NCBI GenBank assembly: GCA_016776705.1
Contig: JADHSW010000127.1
Location: 1-8,513 of the forward strand
DNA: 8,513 nucleotides
DNA from: Rhodospirillales bacterium
GTDB taxonomy: Bacteria > Pseudomonadota > Alphaproteobacteria > Rhodospirillales > JABHCV01
Direction: 5' to 3'
Shown: positions 1-5,917 of the stretch, in pieces
How the letters are laid out: each line of letters begins with the position of its first letter
Position numbering within the stretch: position 1 is the first letter of the stretch
Made by a program: the position numbers and the translations under genes
The notes under the pieces: model-generated
What the model was told of the DNA's origin: nothing
The model's input: only the letters and a program-made list of their open reading frames with translations
Database searches by the model: none

Positions 1-678
1 CTCGCTTTCGCGAACCATTGCGCGTTCGACAAACAAACCATCGATGCGGCTGGGATTTTCCAGGGCTTCACGAAAGCCGCGTCCCGGTTCCATATCCAGC
101 GCCAGGGCGATGGAACCAAAATACAAATCAAGATCGATCAGGGCGACGCGTTGACCCTGTTGGTGGGCCATCATCCAGGCGATATTAGCCGCCACTGTGC
201 TGGCGCCAACACCACCGCGAGCCCCGATAACGGCGATCAAGCGACCTTGACGCTCGTCATCATCGGTGCCTTGCGTTTCCACATCATCGACACGACTGAC
301 GGCTTCATTCAGATCTTCGGCAGAAACGGGCTTCAGCAAATAATCCTGTACGCCCATGTCCATCAGGTGACGGAAAAGATTTACGTCGTTAATATCGCCC
401 AGTGCAATAACACGTGTGTCGGGTTGGCATACCTGGGCCAGCGCATCAATATCGGCAATGGGGTCTGCGCTGCCTGACAAATCAATAACAAGTTTTTCAG
501 GTGTCGGGATATTGTTCAAGGCATCGACGGCTTCGGCGGCGGAACCTTCAAGCACCTGATTTTCGCTCCAACCGTTTTCAGCGGCGACACGAACCATCAC
601 GGCGCGGGTTACTTCATCGGTCACGACCGCCAGAAATGCGGCGCGTGCGGTTGTTGAGTTAAGGGCGGGAACTGACAT
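1..678 (-). CDS. cpaE: CpaE/TadZ pilus localisation ATPase-like protein, N-terminal 226 codons (3' end beyond the window)
   Basis: Open without a stop from ATG at 678 to base 1. Residues about 14-125 resemble a receiver (CheY-like) domain, with an Asp at 66 in the phospho-acceptor region and a KP pair at 116-117. A ParA/MinD-type P-loop domain follows. Its Walker A is GARGGVGAST at 152-161, with Arg where MinD proteins carry the signature Lys and Ala where the second Lys would be. A Walker A' motif, LIDLDLYFG, lies at 180-188. This pattern is typical of CpaE/TadZ, which in Caulobacter and other Tad systems places the pilus machine at a cell pole (family knowledge). The start lies 1 nt after the cpaD stop, and a purine-rich GGGCGAG just inside cpaD could serve as its ribosome site, so coupling to cpaD is likely. 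The last part of the ATPase domain is cut off by the window edge. Confidence 0.93.
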   Translation of the reverse strand, partial: MSVPALNSTTARAAFLAVVTDEVTRAVMVRVAAENGWSENQVLEGSAAEAVDALNNIPTPEKLVIDLSGSADPIADIDALAQVCQPDTRVIALGDINDVNLFRHLMDMGVQDYLLKPVSAEDLNEAVSRVDDVETQGTDDDERQGRLIAVIGARGGVGASTVAANIAWMMAHQQGQRVALIDLDLYFGSIALALDMEPGRGFREALENPSRIDGLFVERAMVRESE

Positions 679-679
679 T

Positions 680-1372
680 TTACTCGCCCTTCGCTGTCTT
701 TTGCTGGCTTTGGGTGATGCCGACATCCTCAGGAGAAATAGCCTTGGTTTCACCCTTGCGATAATTGCTGATCGAGGTCGCAGCATATTCGCCATCAGCG
801 TAGCCTTCATCACGACCGCGGATCAAATCTCCGGGTTCGGCGACCATCAGCCCCAGATTTGTTTCTGTGGCGCAGCCCCAGTTACTGGTCGGGACATTAT
901 TATAGGTGGTGCGCTCGCCGCTCCAATCCGGGCATCCGGGCAAGGTCACGACATAACGGCGGATGATCAAATTCACCGCATCAATATTTGGTGATTTGAC
1001 GGCAAAGTCGCTGGACAGGATGCTGGTTTCAACGCCGAAAGTAGAAAGGTATTCCGCAACCATCGTCTTGCGCGCTTCACTCAGGGCTGTGGGAACTTCC
1101 GGGTTGCCGGATACCAGATAGAAGCGATCCTTGCGCGCGGCGGCTGCGTTGGTGAGGAAGGAAACAAGCCTTTCACCCTCCTTGCCACTTAAGTCCGCAC
1201 TTGCCGGGGCAAAGGAAACCTGGTGGGCGTACTGTACCTCATTGACCTTGACTTGCTTGCGCTCAGGCACAATTGAGAAGTCCTCAAAGGGCAGGGTCTG
1301 ACATCCAGCAAGCAGGGCCAGGGAAACGGTAGCTAGGGAATGTTTGATCGTTTGGGGTCCGAAAAACATCAT
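680..1372 (-). CDS. cpaD: CpaD-family Tad pilus assembly lipoprotein
   Basis: A 230-residue exported lipoprotein. The N-terminus is a short signal peptide ending in the lipobox LLAGC with Cys24 as the predicted lipidated residue, so it should sit in the outer membrane next to the CpaC secretin (established role of CpaD/RcpB-type partners). The C-terminal third carries the family signature, including NWGCATETNLGLMVAEP at about 164-180, then RGRDEG and an NYRKG segment. Two other cysteines (147, 167) could form a disulfide. An upstream TTG at 1414 would overlap cpaC by 29 nt. I prefer the tandem ATG-ATG at 1372/1369 because AGGAG lies directly upstream and the signal peptide then has normal length. 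The second ATG, one codon in, has the better spacing (6 nt) and may be the real start. The gap to cpaC is 13 nt and to cpaE 1 nt, so this is one operon. Confidence 0.92.
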   Translation of the reverse strand: MMFFGPQTIKHSLATVSLALLAGCQTLPFEDFSIVPERKQVKVNEVQYAHQVSFAPASADLSGKEGERLVSFLTNAAAARKDRFYLVSGNPEVPTALSEARKTMVAEYLSTFGVETSILSSDFAVKSPNIDAVNLIIRRYVVTLPGCPDWSGERTTYNNVPTSNWGCATETNLGLMVAEPGDLIRGRDEGYADGEYAATSISNYRKGETKAISPEDVGITQSQQKTAKGE

Positions 1373-1375
1373 ACT

Positions 1376-1380
1376 CTCCT
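1376..1380 (-). promoter_or_regulatory. Ribosome binding site of cpaD
   Basis: AGGAG on the minus strand, 3 nt before the ATG at 1372 and 6 nt before the ATG at 1369. It decides the cpaD start against the longer TTG reading at 1414. Confidence 0.7.
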
Positions 1381-1385
1381 GAATT

Positions 1386-2867
1386 CTAATCCAGTTGGAA
1401 ACCGACGGGGCCAATCAGGGTCTTGCCATCGCGGCCGACGGTGACCGGCTTGCCGGGGTTCTGGTTGCGACGGTTCAAGCCGCCGGTAAAAATCCGCTCG
1501 ATATCGTGTGGGGGCACGAAACCATCGGTCGGAGTTGCCAGTTTGCGATTGGAAATCGGTTTGACGATGTAAGGGGTGATGATGATCACCAGTTCACTCT
1601 CGTCACGCTGGAAGCGATCCGACTTGAACAGGCCGCCGATAACTGGCACATCGCCAAGACCAGGGAATTTTGAAATGTCATGGGTGACGTTGTTCTGCAA
1701 CAGGCCGGCAATGGCGAAGCTTTGACCACTACCCAACTCAACCGTTGTTTCGGCACGACGGGTGGTTAATGAGGGCACTTCAAAATTGTTCAGGGTCACC
1801 GAATTGGTTGACGACAGCGCACTGACTTCGGGGCGCACATGCATGTTAATACGGCTTTCCCCAATAAGGGTCGGCGTGAAGGCCAATGAGACACCAAATT
1901 TCTTGAATTCGATGGTCACGCGACCGTCTGAATCAGGAACCAGAATGGGGAATTCACCGCCAGCCAGGAAACTGGCTGTTTCACCGGAAAGGGCCGTCAG
2001 ATTGGGTTCGGCCATGACAGTGACCAAACCTTCTTCTTCAAGGGCGTCAATCACCGTATTGAAGTCCCAGCCACCAATACTTTTTGCTGCGCTCAGGGTA
2101 TGTTGGGTAACCGTACCGGAAAACGGGTTAGACGTTGCCAATCCAAAGGAGAAACCACCAAGCGCGCCAAGAATCGACCAGTTGAATCCCAGTTGTTTAT
2201 CAACACCACGCGAAACTTCGGCAACACGAACCCGCAGGTTCACCTGGTTCGGGGCGCTGACGCCCAAACGATTGATGATATCTTTTTCTTCGTTTACGAA
2301 GCTTGCCGCCAGACGGCGCATGTCTTCAGCGGTTGATGCGGACGAGACCGTACCGTCAAGAACTAGTGTTCCGTTTATGCTGGCGACCCGGACGCCCGAG
2401 TCGGGATGAAATTCATCGATAATGCTGCGCAGACGGCCCAGGTTATGGGTCACGGAAACATCGATGTTGGCCAGCACTCGATCCTTGCCATCGACGGCGT
2501 AAAGGGTTGTCTGCCCGGGCTTCTTACCCAGCAAATAAATCAGGCTTGGGGATTTGACTTGAATATTGGCGATTTCCGGATCGGCAACAAAAACAGTTGC
2601 AGCGGGGCTGTCCAGTCGAACGAGCCGACCCTTGGAAACTTCCAGATTGAGCGACTGCCCGGAACTGCCGACAACTTCGATTGTGCCCTTGGGACGGGTG
2701 AATTGCACTTGCTGTCCCATGGTCGAAATCAATTTCAGAGGGCCTGTGGTTGTGGTTGCCAACTCCTGGGAACGGGCCACGTTATTCGCAGCAAGGGATG
2801 CAATCAGGATAACGCTGACAAATCCTCCGAGGCGTTCAATCAAGGATTTAATGTTGATTTTTGTCAT
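1386..2867 (-). CDS. cpaC: CpaC/RcpA outer-membrane secretin of the Tad pilus
   Basis: A 493-residue secretin forming the outer-membrane channel for the pilus. An N-terminal signal peptide spans about residues 1-33. An N-terminal pilus-secretin domain covers about 65-140, including the PEIANIQVKSP segment at 97-107. A BON-like segment lies around 142-195. The secretin core runs from about 207 (VNLRVRVAEVSR) to 436. Diagnostic pieces are VMAEPNLTALSGETASFLAGGEFPI-type text near 284-308 and the C-terminal signature around FPGLGDVPVIGGLFKS at 401-416, followed by SELVIIITPYIV at 424-435. The length is usual for alphaproteobacterial CpaC. The ATG has a strong TCCTCC complement (GGAGGA) 7 nt upstream that overlaps the cpaB stop, so cpaB and cpaC are tightly coupled. 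Residues 440-493 form a low-complexity C-terminal tail beyond the beta domain. Confidence 0.97.
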   Translation of the reverse strand: MTKINIKSLIERLGGFVSVILIASLAANNVARSQELATTTTGPLKLISTMGQQVQFTRPKGTIEVVGSSGQSLNLEVSKGRLVRLDSPAATVFVADPEIANIQVKSPSLIYLLGKKPGQTTLYAVDGKDRVLANIDVSVTHNLGRLRSIIDEFHPDSGVRVASINGTLVLDGTVSSASTAEDMRRLAASFVNEEKDIINRLGVSAPNQVNLRVRVAEVSRGVDKQLGFNWSILGALGGFSFGLATSNPFSGTVTQHTLSAAKSIGGWDFNTVIDALEEEGLVTVMAEPNLTALSGETASFLAGGEFPILVPDSDGRVTIEFKKFGVSLAFTPTLIGESRINMHVRPEVSALSSTNSVTLNNFEVPSLTTRRAETTVELGSGQSFAIAGLLQNNVTHDISKFPGLGDVPVIGGLFKSDRFQRDESELVIIITPYIVKPISNRKLATPTDGFVPPHDIERIFTGGLNRRNQNPGKPVTVGRDGKTLIGPVGFQLD

Positions 2868-2879
2868 TGTTCGGTCCTC

Positions 2880-3758
2880 CTAAAAGGCCGCTTTTTCGGC
2901 TTGATCGCCGCGCAAAACATTGACCGAAAGGGATTTCCCCCCCTTGCTGGCCAGACCTGCAACCAGGGCATTTACCTCCGTATCAAGGGTGTAACCGTGT
3001 TGATCATCGGAAACCGGTTGATTTGAATTGCTGCCATCCAGATTTTTTTCATCACGGGCCAGGCTTTGCAGGCTAAGTGACAAGGATCCCACGGCCATGC
3101 CAATAGCAACTTTTTCCGCCTGCTTGGGGCTGACTTCCATGGTGACTGTTTTGGCGGGGTTGACTTCACCGTTCTTGCTTTCGGTTTTCTGGTCAATGGC
3201 CAGAACGCGAATACCCCTAAGCAATGTATTGGTGACATAACGGGTCAGGCTTTTGCCGTCCGCGCCCTTGGAATTGAATTTCGATGTCAAAATAAGATCG
3301 ACACGATCACCGGGAAAAATGAAGCCGGCAATACCAGAGGTCGCGTTGACCGGGACTGAAACCGCACGATTGCCAATTCCCAGTACTGCCGCCAGAAAAC
3401 CACGATCACCCGGGTGTACGACCAGATCATCTGTAATGGGCTGACCAGAGATAATTGCGTTGCGGACAACGGCGCCGACAAAATCCTTGATATTACGCTT
3501 GCCTTTAAGCGCGTAGGATTCCGCCAAACCGTCTTCAGGCCAGCTCTGCCATTTCAGGTTTTCTGCGCGAACAAAGTTACCGGCCTTAAGGTTGTCCTGT
3601 ACGACAAGCACCTGGGATACGGACTGGCTGACCGGCACCGTAGATTGGTTTGCCAACATGGCCTGGCGTTCTGCATCAATCCAGTTATTTGCCATAAAGG
3701 CGGTTAAACCAGCGACACTAAATGCGACAAAAAGCAGAAGTATGTTTTTGAATGTCAT
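2880..3758 (-). CDS. cpaB: CpaB/RcpC Tad pilus assembly protein with SAF domain
   Basis: A 292-residue protein anchored by one N-terminal membrane segment (about residues 3-25, MTFKNILLLFVAFSVAG onward), with the rest predicted periplasmic. An SAF-type domain begins near residue 50 (VLVVQDNLKAGNFVRAENLKW) and includes the ISGQPITDDLV segment. The RcpC-like middle contains the family motif IFPGDRVDLILT. A Ser/Asn/Asp-rich linker is present around 238-255. CpaB/RcpC proteins assemble with the secretin (known for the family), which fits the position directly before cpaC. A longer reading from GTG at 3770 adds four residues but lacks a ribosome site. The ATG at 3758 has AGGTGG 8 nt upstream. The gap to the cpaA stop is 12 nt. 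Confidence 0.95.
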   Translation of the reverse strand: MTFKNILLLFVAFSVAGLTAFMANNWIDAERQAMLANQSTVPVSQSVSQVLVVQDNLKAGNFVRAENLKWQSWPEDGLAESYALKGKRNIKDFVGAVVRNAIISGQPITDDLVVHPGDRGFLAAVLGIGNRAVSVPVNATSGIAGFIFPGDRVDLILTSKFNSKGADGKSLTRYVTNTLLRGIRVLAIDQKTESKNGEVNPAKTVTMEVSPKQAEKVAIGMAVGSLSLSLQSLARDEKNLDGSNSNQPVSDDQHGYTLDTEVNALVAGLASKGGKSLSVNVLRGDQAEKAAF

Positions 3759-3766
3759 GACTGTTT

Positions 3767-3772
3767 CCACCT
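3767..3772 (-). promoter_or_regulatory. Ribosome binding site of cpaB
   Basis: AGGTGG on the minus strand, 8 nt before the ATG at 3758 and overlapping the cpaA stop codon. It selects ATG 3758 over the in-frame GTG at 3770. Confidence 0.65.
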
Positions 3773-4286
3773 ACACAATTCGGCCATTGCCGAGCAAAAG
3801 GGCACCAACCGCAAACCCGCCTGTCGCGATGGCGACGCCGTAGGGAAGCGGGTTTTGGGAGTTGTCGTCAGTATCGTCAATGCCGGTAAAGTGACCAAAG
3901 GTCAAAGCCAGACTGGAGCGAACGAAGGTCAATCTTGCAACCGCCATAACTCCGCCGGTAATCACCATAAATAGAACAAAATCTGTGATCCCCATGGGTC
4001 CGGCCCAAAGCGCCGTTGCTGCGATCATCTTTACATCACCGCCGCCCATGCGACGAAAAACAAACAGGATAACGCCGATTGAAAGCATGGTCGCGCAAAC
4101 AATCAGGCCACCGATCCAGTCAACTGTAGCGGGGCTAGCCAGAACATAAGCCGGGTACAAGGCAGCTATGGCAAAATTGATGCGATTGGGAATTTTATAC
4201 TCTGCAACATCATTAATCGCCGCGAGCATTAACAGCCCGAGAAACAGGGTGATGACAAAAGTATCGATGGAAGGTTGAAAATACAT
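3771..4286 (-). CDS. cpaA: CpaA/TadV prepilin peptidase (A24 aspartic protease)
   Basis: A 171-residue polytopic inner-membrane protease that cleaves the leader from Flp pilin and the TadE-like pseudopilins. The two A24 catalytic aspartates are visible: Asp26 in AINDVAEYKIPN and Asp84 in RRMGGGDVKM, the family GxGD motif. Several hydrophobic segments surround them. The protein is the minimal peptidase form, without the N-terminal methylase domain of PilD, as usual for CpaA. ATG at 4286 is the only good start in frame, but no convincing Shine-Dalgarno precedes it (only an AGG about 11 nt upstream), so translation may be weak. A 172-nt spacer containing hairpins separates it from flp, in line with the peptidase being needed in far smaller amounts than its pilin substrate. 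Confidence 0.95.
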   Translation of the reverse strand: MYFQPSIDTFVITLFLGLLMLAAINDVAEYKIPNRINFAIAALYPAYVLASPATVDWIGGLIVCATMLSIGVILFVFRRMGGGDVKMIAATALWAGPMGITDFVLFMVITGGVMAVARLTFVRSSLALTFGHFTGIDDTDDNSQNPLPYGVAIATGGFAVGALLLGNGRIV

Positions 4287-4383
4287 GGCTTGGGGGCCTG
4301 CGTATCTTGGTTTAAAGGGGTTGGGGTCATGGTCTTTAAAAAAATGGTCAAATAATAATTTGTTTTCTTTCCCGCCCCCTCAT

Positions 4384-4415
4384 CCCTTTGGATCTGTGTT
4401 GTGCGATCCAAAGGG
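4384..4415 (-). other. Long stem-loop between flp and cpaA (likely mRNA 3'-end or attenuation structure)
   Basis: An 11-bp perfect inverted repeat: CCCTTTGGATC (4384-4394) and GATCCAAAGGG (4405-4415), with a 10-nt loop. It lies 43 nt beyond the flp stop and 98 nt before cpaA. No T-run follows on either strand, so it is not a classical rho-independent terminator. Its position suggests protection of the flp message or partial termination. That function is inference. Confidence 0.6.
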
Positions 4416-4416
4416 T

Positions 4417-4430
4417 GGACATCGTTGTCC
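4417..4430 (-). other. Small second stem-loop adjoining the long hairpin
   Basis: GGACA (4417-4421) and TGTCC (4426-4430) form a 5-bp stem with a 4-nt loop, immediately on the flp side of the longer hairpin. The two may act as one structured 3' region. On its own it could be chance. Confidence 0.35.
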
Positions 4431-4458
4431 TAGAGGGGCTCTTGAGAAACGAGCCTCA

Positions 4459-4650
4459 TCATCCACCGGAGCCACTTGTCGCGCCAGTAAGGGCAGTTGA
4501 GACTGCGGTGAACATCGTATTCAAGGATGTTCCCATAGCCGTTAAAGCGGCGATAGCGGCAACGGAAACGAGGGCGGCTATCAGGCCATATTCAATCGCG
4601 GTAGCACCTGATTCATCGTTCACCAGGGTTTTTAGGTTTGTGAATTTCAT
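4459..4650 (-). CDS. flp: Flp-type IVb major pilin precursor
   Basis: A 63-residue prepilin and the structural subunit of the Tad pilus. A 15-residue leader (MKFTNLKTLVNDESG) ends in Gly15. Mature pilin starts at ATAIEYGLIAALVSV, with Glu at +5 and Tyr at +6, the hallmark of Flp pilins. One hydrophobic helix follows and the tail is short and rich in Gly and Ser (GATSGSGG). The predicted mature length is 48 residues. CpaA, encoded next, is the expected processing enzyme. AGGAGA lies 6 nt before the ATG. The gene is flanked by an AT-rich upstream region after a terminator, and by hairpins downstream, which fits a separately promoted, highly expressed message. Only one flp copy is seen here. Confidence 0.97.
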   Translation of the reverse strand: MKFTNLKTLVNDESGATAIEYGLIAALVSVAAIAALTAMGTSLNTMFTAVSTALTGATSGSGG

Positions 4651-4847
4651 AACAATCTCCTATTGCTTTAATGGGGACGACTTCAGTTATCGTGTGTAAA
4701 TACTGTCTCAATCATTAAGTATAGTCAAAATATTTATTCAACAACAAAATGCTTTTTACTTGCTTTGTTATTAATTGTAATTTGATTCTATATTTGGATA
4801 AAAAAATAACAAAAATTTGATAAAATTTTATCTTTTCCCATACAAAT
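4651..4847 (-). promoter_or_regulatory. AT-rich upstream region of flp, probable promoter of flp-cpaABCDE
   Basis: About 200 nt of very AT-rich DNA between the terminator and flp, with no ORF. One sigma70-like candidate reads toward flp: TATACT at 4718-4723 as the -10, with TTGTTG at 4742-4747 as a weak -35 (18-nt spacing). It would give a leader of roughly 60 nt. A TTGACT at 4723-4728 is another -35 candidate, but with a poor -10. That a promoter lies here is well supported by context. The exact elements are a guess. Confidence 0.45.
4819..4832. repeat. 14-bp perfect palindrome upstream of flp
   Basis: GATAAAATTTTATC is perfectly self-complementary. Its inner 12 bases, ATAAAATTTTAT, recur upstream of tadG at 7378-7389. 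It could be a regulator site or simply a product of AT richness. Confidence 0.4.
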
Positions 4848-4875
4848 TAAACCGCGCTGATCCGAGCGCGGTTTA
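4848..4875 (-). terminator. Intrinsic terminator ending the tadG-tadE-tadE unit
   Basis: TAAACCGCGCT (4848-4858) and AGCGCGGTTTA (4865-4875) form an 11-bp GC-rich stem with a 6-nt loop. On the minus strand the stem ends in GGTTTAATTTG, a U-rich run. It lies 24 nt beyond the stop of the second pseudopilin, so transcription from tadG probably stops here and flp needs its own promoter. Confidence 0.75.
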
Positions 4876-4899
4876 CCTGTATCGAAAAAAGGCGAAGCG

Positions 4900-5466
4900 T
4901 TAGCCCAGCCCGCCACCAACCTGATTTGTTGTAAAAGCTGGATAGGCAATAGATGGCCCAAATCCAGGAAACCCTTGCAACATTAAAAACGGATGCTGAA
5001 AATTAACCAGCTTGACAGTGATAAGCGGAACTATGCCGCCGGGGGTCGTGATATCGCCCAGGCCTATGTCCCTGTATTCCACTTCAACATTGGCAGCTTG
5101 TATTGCGGGCAGAATGTCCTGCATTGCAGCTATCATTGAATTGAACACTTCGGGTGCAGCCGCAGCCTCACCGTTGCAAGACACCCCGCCACCGGTCCCG
5201 ATGCAGGTGACATTGCCGCCTACACCAAGGCTGTCAGTATCCAGAATTGGTGTCGATATAGCCGCCGTTCTGGCCCCGCGTCTGGTAGCCTCACTGGCGC
5301 GGTGATAATCAAAGATGATCATCGAAAATTCCAAAATAGCAAGGCAGACCAAAACAAGCATAGGCAGCACAAGCCCAAAACCAATTGCCGCCTCACCTTC
5401 TTCATCCTGATGAAAGCGCCTGAAAAAGCCCGAATTTTTGATCACCGCCTTGTTAAATTCCAACAT
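4900..5466 (-). CDS. TadE/TadF-like pseudopilin lacking the conserved Glu+5
   Basis: A 188-residue TadE-like minor pseudopilin. A basic N-terminus (to about residue 24) leads to EEGEAAIGFGLVLPMLVLV, the prepilin-type junction and transmembrane helix (about 28-51), followed by FDYHRASEATRRGARTAAI. The rest is predicted periplasmic. It contains a Gly-rich segment with two cysteines (88 and 97) and ends in an aromatic, Gly-rich tail. The expected cleavage is after Gly24. At +5 the residue is Gly29, where TadE/TadF proteins and the neighbouring paralogue have Glu. The start overlaps the upstream tadE by 14 nt in another frame with no good ribosome site, so it should be translated by coupling. It may be the TadF equivalent, but the sequence does not settle this. 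Confidence 0.88.
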   Translation of the reverse strand: MLEFNKAVIKNSGFFRRFHQDEEGEAAIGFGLVLPMLVLVCLAILEFSMIIFDYHRASEATRRGARTAAISTPILDTDSLGVGGNVTCIGTGGGVSCNGEAAAAPEVFNSMIAAMQDILPAIQAANVEVEYRDIGLGDITTPGGIVPLITVKLVNFQHPFLMLQGFPGFGPSIAYPAFTTNQVGGGLG

Positions 5467-5917
5467 GAGGCTGCTCGTGATTTAAAGAAATGGTGAAACC
5501 GCCCAAACCGACCATGGTTGCAAAACCAGGACTCATTGGATCAAACGGAACTGTGACCTGAATATGAATGACCGGGACAGGCGTTCCATCAACGTCAAAG
5601 TCCGTACTTGTGATGGTATGGCCTGCCCCGGGTTTCCCCCACCCGCTTACAAGAAATGCGCCACTGCCATCCGCTGTACCGGTTTTTAATATATTCTCGG
5701 CGATCAGGGCATCGGTGGCGCTTAAAGGTGAATCGGCACGGGCAGCATAAAGGGTTGCGGCCCGCAATCCTTTTTCAATAGCGTTGACCTGAAAATACGC
5801 CCGTCCATATTCAGCAAAGCCGCTAAACAGCAACAGCAAAATAGGCAATACAAGTCCGAACTCAACTGCCGCACTGCCCTTTTCATTTTGGGCGTATTTA
5901 TTGAACCAGTTTAACAT
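5453..5917 (-). CDS. tadE: TadE-like pseudopilin
   Basis: A 154-residue pseudopilin. The leader MLNWFNKYAQNEKG ends at Gly14. The mature protein begins SAAVEFGLVLP, with Glu at +5 and Phe at +6, the canonical TadE/TadF processing site. A hydrophobic helix (about 17-37) is followed by AEYGRAYFQVNAIEKGLRAATLYAAR, a typical TadE stretch. The C-terminal domain (about 85-150) is predicted periplasmic. Pseudopilins of this family are cleaved by the Tad prepilin peptidase and are needed for pilus formation (family knowledge). The gene overlaps the end of tadG by 20 nt and the next pseudopilin by 14 nt, so the three are probably translated in a coupled manner from one message. Confidence 0.92.
   Translation of the reverse strand: MLNWFNKYAQNEKGSAAVEFGLVLPILLLLFSGFAEYGRAYFQVNAIEKGLRAATLYAARADSPLSATDALIAENILKTGTADGSGAFLVSGWGKPGAGHTITSTDFDVDGTPVPVIHIQVTVPFDPMSPGFATMVGLGGFTISLNHEQPHVGI

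Noticed and set aside
151..477. 108-residue open frame on the plus strand
   Set aside because: It is antisense to cpaE, which has an intact receiver-like domain and P-loop in the opposite frame.
1373..1414. Longer cpaD start at TTG 1414
   Set aside because: It would overlap cpaC, places 14 extra residues before a good lipoprotein signal peptide, and ignores the AGGAG upstream of the ATG pair.
1762..2409. 215-residue open frame on the plus strand
   Set aside because: It lies entirely antisense to cpaC, whose protein has clear secretin motifs. The antisense translation has no recognisable features and no ribosome site.
2406..3026. 206-residue open frame on the plus strand
   Set aside because: It is antisense to the cpaC 5' half and the cpaB 3' end, spans two real genes, and has no family resemblance.
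4229..4411. 60-residue open frame on the minus strand between flp and cpaA
   Set aside because: It overlaps the cpaA start in another frame, begins inside the hairpin region, and has no signal peptide, family motif or ribosome site.
4384..4415. Hairpin as a rho-independent terminator
   Set aside because: Neither side is followed by a T-run. On the minus strand the next bases are purine-rich, so it is listed as a structural element only.
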